A stretch of 64,000 bases of DNA from positions 1,994,578 through 2,058,577 of the forward strand of contig NZ_CP073013.1 of NCBI RefSeq assembly GCF_020694005.1, written 5' to 3'. The DNA comes from Marinomonas profundi. Its GTDB lineage: Bacteria > Pseudomonadota > Gammaproteobacteria > Pseudomonadales > Marinomonadaceae. Shown here piece after piece: positions 35,405 through 44,816 of this stretch (its first letter is position 1; every line of letters begins with the position of its first letter). Both the position numbers and the translations under genes were made by a program. Below the pieces are notes generated by a model that was given only the letters and a program-made list of their open reading frames with translations, ran no database searches and was not told the DNA's origin.

Positions 35405-36385
35405 ATGACATTGAATAAATTAATCGTCTCTACGTCAGTCGCTATCGCGTTATCGGGTCAAGTATTTGCCGAGGAGTTGAAATTCGCTAGCTTTACGCCA
35501 CCCTTTCATACCATCAACGCATCGGTGATTGAAAAACTGAATGCCGATTTATCGGCGGCCACTAATGGTGATCTCACCGTACGCGGCTACCATGGCGGTG
35601 AACTAGGCGCGGGTCCTGCAGAGCAATACATTCGAGTTCTACAGGGGGCAGCGGATATGTCTTGGGGCTTGCCGGGTTATACCTCGTCGCAGTTTGGCAA
35701 GACGATGATTTCCGAGCTGCCCGGTGCGATTCCAGAAGACATGCCGGGTTATGAAGCGCTGTGGCGCGCCTACGACAAACATTTAAGCCAAGAGTTTCCG
35801 GGCACCAAACCACTGGCGCTGTGGACCTCTGAACCGAATATTTTCATCATGCGTAACAAGGTGATTCGTACGCCCGCCGATCTTGCTGGGCTTAAAATTC
35901 GTGTCGCTGGCACCACCGCGGCTGAGGTCGCAAAGGCGTTGGGCGCAACCCCAGTGCAAATGCCTGCTAGTCAGATTTACAACGCTATGCAAACTGGTCT
36001 GATTGATGGCGTTATCACGGGCGCGTCGACGCTGACCGATTTCAAGCTAGATGAAGTGGCCGATGCCTTAACGTTGGGTGCGCCATTAGGGCGTTTGGCT
36101 TTTTATACCGTACTCAATCGCGGCACTTATGACGGACTCAGCAAGGATCAAAAAGCGGCTCTTGATGCGGCCAGTGGGGCTGGGCTATCAAAAAGTGCCG
36201 AAGACGCTTGGCTAGAAACCGCCACAGCGGCATTGAAAATCGCTCGGGCTGACAGCGCAAACAAGGTAATAGAACTAACCGATGCCGAAAAAGCGTCGTT
36301 CGCGGAAGCGGTGTCAGGGGTGGTTGAAGCCTACGTTGACAGTGTTGATGGTGCAGCCACGCAAGCCGCGATGCAGGGTAAATAA
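35405..36385 (+). CDS. dctP: TRAP transporter solute-binding protein (DctP family)
   Basis: This 326-residue periplasmic protein has a signal peptide cleaved near SGQVFA-EELKF. The body follows the DctP pattern, with GGELGAGPAEQYIRVLQGAADM and the conserved LAGLKIRVAGTTAAEV, whose Arg normally holds the carboxylate of the ligand. GGGAG precedes the ATG. The adjacency to LigA/LigB suggests uptake of an aromatic or ring-cleavage acid; this is inference. Confidence 0.92.
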   Translation: MTLNKLIVSTSVAIALSGQVFAEELKFASFTPPFHTINASVIEKLNADLSAATNGDLTVRGYHGGELGAGPAEQYIRVLQGAADMSWGLPGYTSSQFGKTMISELPGAIPEDMPGYEALWRAYDKHLSQEFPGTKPLALWTSEPNIFIMRNKVIRTPADLAGLKIRVAGTTAAEVAKALGATPVQMPASQIYNAMQTGLIDGVITGASTLTDFKLDEVADALTLGAPLGRLAFYTVLNRGTYDGLSKDQKAALDAASGAGLSKSAEDAWLETATAALKIARADSANKVIELTDAEKASFAEAVSGVVEAYVDSVDGAATQAAMQGK

Positions 36386-36388
36386 GCC

Positions 36389-36910
36389 ATGCTGAGCGTA
36401 ATACGTAAACTGGCGGATGGGCTGATTGCCCTATCCGCCGCAATCGGTGCTTTGGGGCTGATTGTCGAAGTGATCATTCTTCTGGCGGATGTGATTGGCC
36501 GTGCGTTTGGCGCGCCAATCTATGGCTCGCAAGATATGATCACGATGACCATGGTGATTGTGGTGTTTGGGGCAATGGCGTTATGTGACCGCGAAGGTGG
36601 GCACATTTCCGTTGATCTTTTTGAGCGCAGTTATCCTGCGCTATTGAATCGCTTGATAGACATTTTTTCCGCTGTACTGGGTGCGGTGATCTTTGTCGGC
36701 ATTGCTTATGCGGTTAATGAAAGCGCTAAACTGTCCGTCATGTTGAATTTGTCGACCAATCTTTTGCGTTTGCCTAAAGCGTGGTTTCAAAATGGCCTGT
36801 CTATTTTTGCCTTACTGACGGCAGCGGGTATGGCGTTGCGCGCGATTGAACTGACGTTGTCAGGCCGCGACATTCGTAAAGGAGACACGGCTAAAGGAGA
36901 CACAGCATGA
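36389..36910 (+). CDS. dctQ: TRAP transporter small permease (DctQ family)
   Basis: The 173-residue protein has four hydrophobic helices, typical for DctQ, with the conserved FGAMALCDREGGHISVDLF segment after helix 2. It follows dctP after three bases and overlaps dctM by four (ATGA), so all three are one operon. It would form the membrane complex with DctM, driven by the sodium gradient. Confidence 0.92.
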   Translation: MLSVIRKLADGLIALSAAIGALGLIVEVIILLADVIGRAFGAPIYGSQDMITMTMVIVVFGAMALCDREGGHISVDLFERSYPALLNRLIDIFSAVLGAVIFVGIAYAVNESAKLSVMLNLSTNLLRLPKAWFQNGLSIFALLTAAGMALRAIELTLSGRDIRKGDTAKGDTA

Positions 36911-38211
36911 GCGCTTCAATGATAGGTTTTATTGGCATCTTGGTGATGTTTGCTCTATTGATACTGCGGGTGCCAGTGGCGTTGACCATGTTTTCGGTGG
37001 GTTTTGTGGGCATTACCATACTCGATAGCAGCCGTTCGGCGATGAGTTTGCTGGCATCGGAAACCTTTACCCTCGCGTCGTCTCCCGAGTTGGTGGTTAT
37101 TCCGCTCTTCATACTAATGGGGAATGTCGCTTCCGCGACGGGGATGAGCCGCAAGCTCTATGACGCGGCTTATGCTGTCATTGGGCAACTTCGTGGCGGA
37201 TTGGCGTCGGCGACGGTGATTGGTTGTGGTGGTTTTGCGGCACTGTCCGGTTCCTCGGTGGCGTCGGCATTGACCATGGGGAAGGTCGCGTTGGGGCAGA
37301 TGGATCGCTTTAAATACAACACAAAGCTTTCTACTGGTGTGGTGGCCGCGGGTGGCACCTTGGGCATCTTGATCCCACCGTCAACGGGTTTTGTTATTTT
37401 TGCGATTCTGACTGAGCAAAGCATTGGGCGTTTGTTTTTGGCGGGTGTGTTGCCTGGCATTATGTTGTTGCTATTGTTCATTTTAGTTATCACGGTGATT
37501 TGTTGGTTTCGTCCTGAGTTTGGCCCGGCTGGCCCGGCAACAAGCTGGCGCAATAAAGGCAAGGCATTGCTCGGCGCAGGCCCTATTGTCTCGGTGATAT
37601 TATTGACCATCGGGGGGATTTACAGCGGGCTGTTTTCACCGGTTGAGGCTTCCGCCGTCGGGGCTGGGGTGGTGATATTAGTGGGGTTCTTCACTCGTAC
37701 TTTGTCGGTGAAGGCACTTTGGCTCGCGGCACGAGATTCTGTGGTGACAACCGCGACGGTCATGTTGATCTTGATCGCGGCGCATATGATCAACCCGTTT
37801 ATGGCGTTGAGTCATATTCCTACCGCGGTGGGAGAGTTGTTGTCTGGTATGGGATTGGGCGTCACTGGAACCTTGATTCTTATCTTAGCCATCTATCTTG
37901 TGTTGGGGTGTTTCTTGGAAGGCTTCGCCATGCTGGTGCTGACCTTGCCAATATTCTTTCCCATCATTATGGCGTTGGGTATCGATCCGATTTGGTTTGG
38001 TGTGCTGACCGTATTGACGCTTGAAATGGGGTTAATTTCTCCGCCTGTTGGCATCAATGTGTTCATCGTTAAATCGGTTGCACCGAACGTCCCGCTGGGC
38101 GATATCTTCCGTGGCGTGTTGCCTTTCTGGTTGATGATGGTACTGGCGGTGGCGCTGTTGATGTTCTTCCCACAGATAGTACTTTTCCTACCGAATACGA
38201 TGCTTGGTTAG
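36907..38211 (+). CDS. dctM: TRAP transporter large permease (DctM family)
   Basis: The 434-residue DctM subunit has about 11-12 membrane segments. Conserved pieces include FILMGNVASATGMSRKLYDAA, GGLASATVIGCGGFAALSGSS, the APS-like GGTLGILIPPSTGF and the late LEMGLISPPVGINVFIVKS. It is full length and overlaps dctQ, completing the transporter. Confidence 0.95.
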   Translation: MSASMIGFIGILVMFALLILRVPVALTMFSVGFVGITILDSSRSAMSLLASETFTLASSPELVVIPLFILMGNVASATGMSRKLYDAAYAVIGQLRGGLASATVIGCGGFAALSGSSVASALTMGKVALGQMDRFKYNTKLSTGVVAAGGTLGILIPPSTGFVIFAILTEQSIGRLFLAGVLPGIMLLLLFILVITVICWFRPEFGPAGPATSWRNKGKALLGAGPIVSVILLTIGGIYSGLFSPVEASAVGAGVVILVGFFTRTLSVKALWLAARDSVVTTATVMLILIAAHMINPFMALSHIPTAVGELLSGMGLGVTGTLILILAIYLVLGCFLEGFAMLVLTLPIFFPIIMALGIDPIWFGVLTVLTLEMGLISPPVGINVFIVKSVAPNVPLGDIFRGVLPFWLMMVLAVALLMFFPQIVLFLPNTMLG

Positions 38212-38243
38212 TGGTATTGTTGTGATCCGCTCTCATTCATAAA

Positions 38244-38271
38244 CCTTTGACCGGCCTAGGCTGGTCAAAGG
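38244..38271. repeat. hairpin after dctM, left flank of the second Fic module
   Basis: CCTTTGACC and GGTCAAAGG pair around GGCCTAGGCT, 32 bases after dctM. There is no T tract on either strand. The same core (GACCGGCCTAGGC) forms the hairpin at 39734-39751 on the other side of the Fic gene. Confidence 0.7.
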
Positions 38272-38288
38272 CTTATGGCATTCTCCTA

Positions 38289-38312
38289 TCTCAATTTTAT
38301 GTTATTTTGAGA
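38289..38312. promoter_or_regulatory. operator 1 of the second Fic gene
   Basis: TCTCAA and TTGAGA are separated by 12 bases. A second site with the same arms and the same 12-base spacing lies at 38340-38363, and the promoter lies between them. Confidence 0.65.
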
Positions 38313-38328
38313 CAAATTTAGTTCAGTT

Positions 38329-38363
38329 TGCTATTCTCATCTCAATATTTTCTATTTTTGAGA
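38329..38363 (+). promoter_or_regulatory. extended -10 promoter and operator 2 of the second Fic gene
   Basis: TGCTATTCT (38329-38337) is the same nine-base extended -10 found before the first Fic gene. It is followed by TCTCAA-N12-TTGAGA (38340-38363). The start codon is at 38369. Arm sequences differ between the two Fic loci, but the layout is alike. Confidence 0.6.
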
Positions 38364-38368
38364 TAGTC

Positions 38369-39715
38369 ATGATTGTTCATCCGCCTAAAGAATTGATAAC
38401 GAATCCAATAGAGTTTCTTTTTAAGCAATCAAATTACTCTTTTGGGGAATATAGGAGCTATCAGGTTGCTGTGGATCCTAAAGGGCGCTATTTCCATTTT
38501 GATGAAATCAAACATCGCTTGCCTAAGAAATTGGATGCATTGTTAGTTTGGTCATTGATAAAAGACGCTAGAAAGAGTCAGAGGCAAACCGCATTCTTTG
38601 ATGGAAGCGTGGTTGTTCCTAGTTTATATCTCACACCAACTATCCACAAAGCCATCAGTGAAACAGATCGCAATACCACTACCGCCGCATTGGAGTGGAT
38701 GTGTGACAAGATCGGCGAGCAGAAACATTTAGACTATTTATTAAATGATCTTATTGAAGATGAAGCCATTAGTAGCAGTCAGTTGGAAGGTGCCGCGACC
38801 ACTACCAAAGTCGCAAAAGATATGCTGAAAAGGGCCAGAAAGCCCAGAAGTCTTGATGAAAAAATGATCCTTGGTAATTTCAATATGATGAAATTTGCGT
38901 GGGAGCATAGGAGCAAAAATCTCTCAGTTGAATTTATAGAAGAACTTCACCAGATCGGCGTTGAAGGCATAGAAGATGATAAATACAGACCGGGCGTGAT
39001 TCGAACGTCTGATGATGTGGTGGTTGAAAGCAACGATGGTGAAGTCGTCCATACGCCACCGAAAGCCGAATTCTTAAGTAGTCGACTTGATATGTTGGTG
39101 AGATGGGTCAATCAGTCACACCATGATGCGGAAAGTTCGGGTTATATCCATCCTCTGGTAAAGGCCATTACGCTGCATTTTCGGATTGGTTACGAACATC
39201 CTTTCCATGATGGTAACGGTCGGGTCGCTAGGGCGCTGTTTTATTGGTACATGTTTAAAAACGAGTTTGCGGCGTTTCGTTATATTGCCATTAGTCTGTT
39301 ATTGAAAGAAGCGCCTGTGCAATACGGTAAAAGCTATCTCTACACCGATACGGATGAGATGGATTTGACCTATTTTGTGGACTACCAATGCCGCATCATC
39401 ATTAGAGCAATTAATAGGTTTAAAGCGTCTTATGCTGAGACGGTGCAGGCGTTAGACATGTTTGACAAATGGCTGTTGGACTCAGGTTTATATCGTCAGT
39501 TATCCGATAAGCAGAAAACCGTTTTTCAGGTAGCAAAAAATAGAAAGGCGGTTACGTTTACGATTAATCATGTGAAAGAGAATTTGGGATGTTCCTACAA
39601 TACGGCGGCGACGGTGTTGAATGGACTTGTTGAGTTGACGTTATTTGAAAAAGTGAAAGATGGACGTGAATGGGTCTATAAAATGATCGACCAACAAGAG
39701 CTTATTAACTCCTGA
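38369..39715 (+). CDS. Fic family protein with C-terminal winged helix
   Basis: This 448-residue Fic protein has the full catalytic motif HPFHDGNGRVAR at residues 277-288, and the inhibitory helix SSQLEG (SxxxEG) near residue 137. The C-terminus (TFTINHVKENLGCSYNTAATVLNGL) looks like a winged helix. It therefore belongs to the auto-inhibited, DNA-binding type, like the gene at 12050, though the N-terminal domain differs. Targets are unknown. Its own operators flank the promoter. Confidence 0.88.
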   Translation: MIVHPPKELITNPIEFLFKQSNYSFGEYRSYQVAVDPKGRYFHFDEIKHRLPKKLDALLVWSLIKDARKSQRQTAFFDGSVVVPSLYLTPTIHKAISETDRNTTTAALEWMCDKIGEQKHLDYLLNDLIEDEAISSSQLEGAATTTKVAKDMLKRARKPRSLDEKMILGNFNMMKFAWEHRSKNLSVEFIEELHQIGVEGIEDDKYRPGVIRTSDDVVVESNDGEVVHTPPKAEFLSSRLDMLVRWVNQSHHDAESSGYIHPLVKAITLHFRIGYEHPFHDGNGRVARALFYWYMFKNEFAAFRYIAISLLLKEAPVQYGKSYLYTDTDEMDLTYFVDYQCRIIIRAINRFKASYAETVQALDMFDKWLLDSGLYRQLSDKQKTVFQVAKNRKAVTFTINHVKENLGCSYNTAATVLNGLVELTLFEKVKDGREWVYKMIDQQELINS

Positions 39716-39724
39716 CAGCCAAGC

Positions 39725-39751
39725 AAAAAAAAAGACCGGCCTAGGCCGGTC
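39725..39751 (-). terminator. terminator of the glycerol ABC operon
   Basis: On the minus strand a perfect palindrome (GACCGGCCTAGGCCGGTC) is followed by nine T residues, 39 bases beyond the glpV stop. It lies just after the end of the convergent Fic gene. Confidence 0.88.
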
Positions 39752-39789
39752 AAAGGTTCAGAGTGCTGTGGACAATAACGAAAAGGCTT

Positions 39790-41514
39790 TTATTCCCAAG
39801 AACGAAGCAGGTCGTCGTAAGAGACCGTCACGCCTTGTGGTTTTTCGTTAGAGATTTTCGGTTTTGGTGATCCAGGTTGTGCTAACCAGTAAGCTTCGTC
39901 ACGTGGTTCGTTCAGTTTTGGCCCACATAGAGGTTGCACGTTAGCGCGCTCTAAACGTGCCATGACTTTATCCTGCGCTTCCGCTAGGCCGTTTAAGGCT
40001 TCTTGTGGCGTTGCTTCACCGCTGGCCGCTTGAGAAATGTACTGCCACCAAAGCTGAGCTAGCTTAGGATAATCGGGAACGTTGATCCCTGTTGGCGACC
40101 ATTCTTTACGCGCTGGCCCTTTGTAGAATTCCACCAAACCACCCAATTTAGGCGCTGCTGCGGCCATTTCTGGGGAGTTGATATCAGACTCACGAATGGG
40201 CGTTAAGCCGACCAATGTTTTCTGCAAAGAAACCGTTTTTGCGGTGGTGAACTGAGCGTACAACCAAGCCGCTAGACGACGGTCTTCTGGTGTTGAGGTC
40301 ATGAAGGTCCAAGCGCCTACGTCTTGATAGCCTTTTTTCATGCCTTCTTCCCAGTATGGCCCAACCGGAGACGGTGCCATGCGCCATTTTGGTGTGCCAT
40401 CTTCGTTAACCACGGCTAAACCGTCTTTGATCATATCGGCGGTAAAAGTGGTGTACCAGAAGATTTGCTGAGCCACGGCGCCTTGTGCTGGCACTGGGCC
40501 AGATTCAGAGAAGGTCATGCCTTGTGCTTCTGGTGGCGCATACTTACGCAACCATTCGACGTATTTGGTCGTTGCATATACGGCCGCTGGGCCGTTTGTT
40601 GCACCACCACGAGACACGCTAGAACCGACGGGGGAACAGGCGTCTTTGATACGAATGCCCCATTCATCTACGGGTAAACCGTTTGGTGTGCCTTTGTCGC
40701 CAGCACCCGCCATAGAGAACCAAGCATCGGTGAAACGCCAGCCTAATGAAGGGTCTTTTTTACCGTAATCCATATGACCATAAATGCGCTTGCCGTCGAT
40801 GTTTTTCACTTTATCGGTAAAAAACTCGGCAATGTCTTCATAGGCAGACCAGTTAACCGGCACCCCTAGCTCGTAGCCGTAAATGGATTTGAATTTTTCT
40901 TTCAAGTCAGGGCGCGCAAACCAGTCAGCGCGGAACCAATAAAGGTTGGCGAACTGCTGAGTTGGTAATTGGTAAAGCTTACCATCTGGGCCTGTGGTGA
41001 AATCCAAACCGATAAAGTCGGCAAGATCGAGCGTCGGTGAAGTGAAGTCTTTACCGTCTCCCATCATCATGTCGGAAATTGGTACCACTTTACCGTAACG
41101 GAAATGGGTACCGATCAAGTCGGAGTCGTTGACATAGGCATCGTAAATATTACGGCCAGATTGCATTTGCGTTTGCAGTTTTTCAACCACGTCGCCTTCT
41201 TGGATCAAGTCATGGTTGACCTTGATGCCCGTGATCTCTTCGAAGGCTTTGGCCAAGACTTGCGATTCGTATTTGTGCGTTGTTAGGGTTTCAGACGCTA
41301 CATTGATTTCCATGCCACGAAATTTTTTCGCGGCATCGGTGTACCATTGCAATTCATCTAACTGTTGCTGCTTGTTTAGCGTCGAAGCGGTGAACTCTGT
41401 GTCTACCCATTTTTTCGCTGCGTCAGAATACGCGTCGGCCCATAAGTTAGCCGAGTGCATCATGACAGCAAAGGGTAAGGCGGCGAGTGCAATTTTTTTC
41501 TTATTGTAGTGCAT
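39790..41514 (-). CDS. glpV: glycerol ABC transporter, substrate-binding protein
   Basis: This 574-residue periplasmic binding protein has a signal peptide (KKKIALAALPFAVMMHSANLWA) and is larger than most family 1 binding proteins, as in the rhizobial GlpV type. It is the last gene of an operon with the order S, T, P, Q, U, V, identical to the glycerol importer described in Rhizobium. Typical segments are LPTQQFANLYWFRADWF and VGAWTFMTSTPEDRRLAAW. The substrate is inferred from gene order and family; other polyols are possible. Confidence 0.85.
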   Translation of the reverse strand: MHYNKKKIALAALPFAVMMHSANLWADAYSDAAKKWVDTEFTASTLNKQQQLDELQWYTDAAKKFRGMEINVASETLTTHKYESQVLAKAFEEITGIKVNHDLIQEGDVVEKLQTQMQSGRNIYDAYVNDSDLIGTHFRYGKVVPISDMMMGDGKDFTSPTLDLADFIGLDFTTGPDGKLYQLPTQQFANLYWFRADWFARPDLKEKFKSIYGYELGVPVNWSAYEDIAEFFTDKVKNIDGKRIYGHMDYGKKDPSLGWRFTDAWFSMAGAGDKGTPNGLPVDEWGIRIKDACSPVGSSVSRGGATNGPAAVYATTKYVEWLRKYAPPEAQGMTFSESGPVPAQGAVAQQIFWYTTFTADMIKDGLAVVNEDGTPKWRMAPSPVGPYWEEGMKKGYQDVGAWTFMTSTPEDRRLAAWLYAQFTTAKTVSLQKTLVGLTPIRESDINSPEMAAAAPKLGGLVEFYKGPARKEWSPTGINVPDYPKLAQLWWQYISQAASGEATPQEALNGLAEAQDKVMARLERANVQPLCGPKLNEPRDEAYWLAQPGSPKPKISNEKPQGVTVSYDDLLRSWE

Positions 41515-41610
41515 AATTTACCTCAACAAAGTTTAGTGTTTCTGTTTGGTTTTTTTATGTATGGCGTCCGTGCCAGATAATCCATCGTTCCTATCGATTA
41601 GGGTCGCTGG

Positions 41611-41883
41611 CTAGCCCCAGCGCATTAGGATAATCATCCAGAATGCGCATAGGACGGTTGCCACCGTAAGGTTCACATCCGTTAATGCAACGAATGCGAG
41701 GTGGATAAAAGCGCTGCTGAGCAGGCCGATGAATAAGCGATCACCGCGTGTCGTGGCGAGTGGCAAAAAGCCACGACGCTCGACAGAAGGTGAGACAATT
41801 TGCCAGGTGGTCATACCGACCAAGATCACCGCAATGCCGATAAAAAACAGGGCGGTAGGTAATGTCCAAGACATCCAAGCCAT
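41611..41883 (-). CDS. glpU: small membrane protein of the glycerol transporter (DUF2160)
   Basis: This 90-residue protein has two to three hydrophobic helices (LPTALFFIGIAVILVGMTTW, then LSSAFIHLAFVALTDVNLTV). Position and size match GlpU of the rhizobial glycerol importer, a DUF2160 protein of unknown role. It sits 11 bases after the glpQ stop, with AGGAG upstream. Confidence 0.85.
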   Translation of the reverse strand: MAWMSWTLPTALFFIGIAVILVGMTTWQIVSPSVERRGFLPLATTRGDRLFIGLLSSAFIHLAFVALTDVNLTVATVLCAFWMIILMRWG

Positions 41884-41894
41884 AATAATTCTCC

Positions 41895-42791
41895 TTACAC
41901 TCGACCAAGGGCAAAGCCCTTCGCCACATGGTTACGAACGAAATAAATGACCAACATACCCGGTATAATCGTGAGTACACCGGCCGCCGCGAGCAGCCCC
42001 CAGTCCATCCCCGACGCCGAGACGGTTCGCGTCATAATGGCGCCGATAGGCTTGGCATCGACCGAGGTTAGGGTGCGTGCCAACAGTAGTTCTACCCAAG
42101 AGAACATGAAGCAGAAGAAAGCCGTTACACCAATCCCAGAGCGAATCAAAGGAATGAAGATGCGCACGAAAAATTTCGGAAACGAATAGCCGTCGATATA
42201 CGCGGTTTCGTCTATTTCACGAGGCACACCGCTCATGAAGCCTTCCAAAATCCACACCGCTAATGGCACGTTGAACAAACAGTGCGCCAAGGCCACGGCA
42301 ATATGCGTATCGAATAGACCGACTGACGAATACAGCTGGAAGAAAGGCAACAGAAATACCGCTGGTGGTGCCATCCGGTTGGACAACAGCCAGAAAAACA
42401 TGTGCTTATCGCCAATGAACTTATAGCGACTAAAGGCATAAGCGGCAGGTAAGGCCACCAGTAAGCTGATCACCATGTTCATGGAGACGTAAAATATGGA
42501 ATTGACGTAGCCCATGTACCAAGTGGCGTCGCTAAAGATCTTGGCGTAGTTCGCTAGCGTGAAGTTCTCGGGGAAGAAGGACAACCCACTCAGAATTTCG
42601 GTATTGGTTTTGAACGACATATTGACGAGCCAATAAATAGGCAATAACAGCAAGACAATATACAGGGCTAAACCCAGCCGTCCGCGCAAGTTGGCGTTGC
42701 GGATTTTGCGTTCTGCTCGGCTATACACAGGCGCTTGTTCTGTCGTCGCTTTATAAGCGTGTGCTATCGGTTTCGTTGATGATTGAGTCAT
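41895..42791 (-). CDS. glpQ: glycerol ABC transporter permease GlpQ
   Basis: The 298-residue permease has about six membrane helices after a cytoplasmic N-terminus. The ATPase-coupling EAA-like loop is visible at EGFMSGVPREIDETAYIDGY. It is of the MalG-type second permease class. It starts nine bases after glpP. The gene name follows the rhizobial system and should not be confused with the phosphodiesterase of the same name in E. coli. Confidence 0.88.
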   Translation of the reverse strand: MTQSSTKPIAHAYKATTEQAPVYSRAERKIRNANLRGRLGLALYIVLLLLPIYWLVNMSFKTNTEILSGLSFFPENFTLANYAKIFSDATWYMGYVNSIFYVSMNMVISLLVALPAAYAFSRYKFIGDKHMFFWLLSNRMAPPAVFLLPFFQLYSSVGLFDTHIAVALAHCLFNVPLAVWILEGFMSGVPREIDETAYIDGYSFPKFFVRIFIPLIRSGIGVTAFFCFMFSWVELLLARTLTSVDAKPIGAIMTRTVSASGMDWGLLAAAGVLTIIPGMLVIYFVRNHVAKGFALGRV

Positions 42792-42800
42792 GATCCGCTC

Positions 42801-43670
42801 CTACTTGTCTTTTTGCATGTTCATGATGGTGGTGTAGAACACCCAACACACGAGCAAGATGATTAAGAAGTACACCAGAGAGAACGCCGCGGCAGGACCA
42901 AGGTCAAACTGTCCAATTGACTGGGTTACTAGCGATTGGCTTAAAAAAGTCGTTGAGCTACCTGGGCCGCCACCGGTGAGTACAAAGGGCTCGGTGTAAA
43001 TCATAAAAGAATCCATAAAGCGCAATAGCACACCAATAATCAGTACGTTGCTTAATTTAGGCAGTTGGATGTAGCGGAACACGGCCCAGCGAGAAGCTTG
43101 ATCGATGCGCGCCGCTTGGTAATAGACTTCCGGAATGGCGCGTAAACCTGAATAACACAATAGGGCGATTAAAGGCGTCCAGTGCCAGACGTCCATCAAG
43201 ACGACGGTTAACCAGGCGTCGGTCGGGTCTGAAGCGTAGTTGTAATCGACACCGATATAACTCATAAAGGCCCCAAACAAACCAATATCAGCACGACCAA
43301 AGATTTGCCAAATGGTGCCCACCACGTTCCATGGAATCAGTAGCGGAATGGCGACTAAAATCAAGGCCAACGACGCGCCTCGGCCTTTGGTTGGCATCAT
43401 CAAGGCGACGCAAATGCCTAAGGGCACTTCAATCGCTAGAATCGTGAAGGAATAGAGAAATTGACGCAGCAAGGCTTCGTGCAAGCGGCTGTCTAGCATG
43501 ACTTGTTTGAACCATTCTGTGCCAACAAAGTAACGCGTATACGGGTCAAAAATATCCTGCACCGAATAGTTCACTACCGTCATCAAAGGAATGATGGCAG
43601 AGAAGGCGACGATGATGAACACCGGTAAAACAAGGAACCACGCCTTGTTGTTTTCGACTTTAGTTTGCAT
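42801..43670 (-). CDS. glpP: glycerol ABC transporter permease GlpP
   Basis: This is a 289-residue MalF-like permease from MQTKVENNKAWF (ATG at 43670, GGAG upstream). A longer frame to 43700 exists but overlaps the preceding ATPase gene further. It has six hydrophobic segments and the coupling loop GLRAIPEVYYQAARIDQAS. The short overlap with glpT supports translational coupling. Confidence 0.88.
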   Translation of the reverse strand: MQTKVENNKAWFLVLPVFIIVAFSAIIPLMTVVNYSVQDIFDPYTRYFVGTEWFKQVMLDSRLHEALLRQFLYSFTILAIEVPLGICVALMMPTKGRGASLALILVAIPLLIPWNVVGTIWQIFGRADIGLFGAFMSYIGVDYNYASDPTDAWLTVVLMDVWHWTPLIALLCYSGLRAIPEVYYQAARIDQASRWAVFRYIQLPKLSNVLIIGVLLRFMDSFMIYTEPFVLTGGGPGSSTTFLSQSLVTQSIGQFDLGPAAAFSLVYFLIILLVCWVFYTTIMNMQKDK

Positions 43671-44814
43671 GGTCAATCTCCTTAGCTGTGTCGCCCTCAA
43701 CAGTGTGATCGGTTAGGTCAACGAGATATTCGTCTACATAAACCTTGGTCCACTGTTCCGGAAAACTCACATAGATTTGCCCAGAGGGGACTTTTTGATC
43801 TTCGCTTAGGCGGGCCTTCATCAGTTGGCCGTTAAATATGAAAGATAAAATTTTATAAGTCCCTAAATCTTCGACGTAATCTACGGCGACTGAGAAGGCG
43901 TCGTTGTTTTTACCTTCCCAAACATGAACAAATTCAGGGCGAATACCTAGGGTAATCTTCTTTGCGTCCATGGCTTTTAAGCGCGCCAACATGGCGTCGC
44001 TGACGGAAATCTCATGCTCACCAAACATCAGCGCGTCTTTTTCGCCTTTCGCTGTTAGTTTGGCGTCAAAAAAGTTCATCCCCGGGCTACCGATAAAGTA
44101 ACCAACGAAGGTGTGCGCTGGGTTTTCGAATAATTCCCGTGGCGTGCCAAACTGGACGATTTGTCCGTTGTACATGACGGCGATTTTGTCGGCAAAAGTC
44201 GAGGCTTCGAGCTGGTCGTGGGTCACATACACCATGGTGATGTTGAATTGCTCATGAATTTGCTTGAGCTTACGACGCAGTTTCCACTTTAATTGTGGGT
44301 CGATTACGGTGAGCGGCTCATCAAACAAGATGGCGGACACATTGTCACGGACTAGACCGCGCCCCATGGAGACTTTTTGTTTCTGATCCGCGGATAAGCC
44401 TTTGGCTTTGCGTTTCAATTGGTCAGACAGTTCTAGAATTTCGGCGACTTCATAGACTTTCGACTTTACCTTGTATTCTGGTACGCCAATATTGCGCAGT
44501 GGAAAAGCCAAATTATCAAACACCGTCATGGTGTCGTAGACCACAGGGAACTGAAAAACCTGCGCGATGTTGCGCTCTTCTGGTTTCAGCTCGTTGACGC
44601 GTTTGCCATCGAACAAAACCTCGCCATTGGAGGGTTTTAGTAACCCTGAAATGATATTAAGTAGGGTGGATTTACCACAACCAGATGGGCCCAGTAGAGC
44701 AAAGGCGCCGCCTTGTTCCCAAACGTGGGTCATTTCACGAATGGCGTAGTCTTCAGGCTTGGTTGGGTTGTCTGTGTAAGTATGCGCTAAGGCATTTAAC
44801 GTAATAGCGGCCAT
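43660..44814 (-). CDS. glpT: glycerol ABC transporter ATPase GlpT
   Basis: This 384-residue ATPase has Walker A GPSGCGKST and Walker B ILFDEPLTVID. The Q-loop is normal, but the ABC signature region reads LSADQKQKVSMGR instead of LSGGQ. The C-terminal TOBE-like domain is of the MalK/UgpC type. It pairs with GlpS, so the transporter has two different ATPases, as in the rhizobial system. It starts two bases after the glpS stop. Confidence 0.9.
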   Translation of the reverse strand: MAAITLNALAHTYTDNPTKPEDYAIREMTHVWEQGGAFALLGPSGCGKSTLLNIISGLLKPSNGEVLFDGKRVNELKPEERNIAQVFQFPVVYDTMTVFDNLAFPLRNIGVPEYKVKSKVYEVAEILELSDQLKRKAKGLSADQKQKVSMGRGLVRDNVSAILFDEPLTVIDPQLKWKLRRKLKQIHEQFNITMVYVTHDQLEASTFADKIAVMYNGQIVQFGTPRELFENPAHTFVGYFIGSPGMNFFDAKLTAKGEKDALMFGEHEISVSDAMLARLKAMDAKKITLGIRPEFVHVWEGKNNDAFSVAVDYVEDLGTYKILSFIFNGQLMKARLSEDQKVPSGQIYVSFPEQWTKVYVDEYLVDLTDHTVEGDTAKEIDHAN

Positions 44815-44816
44815 GA

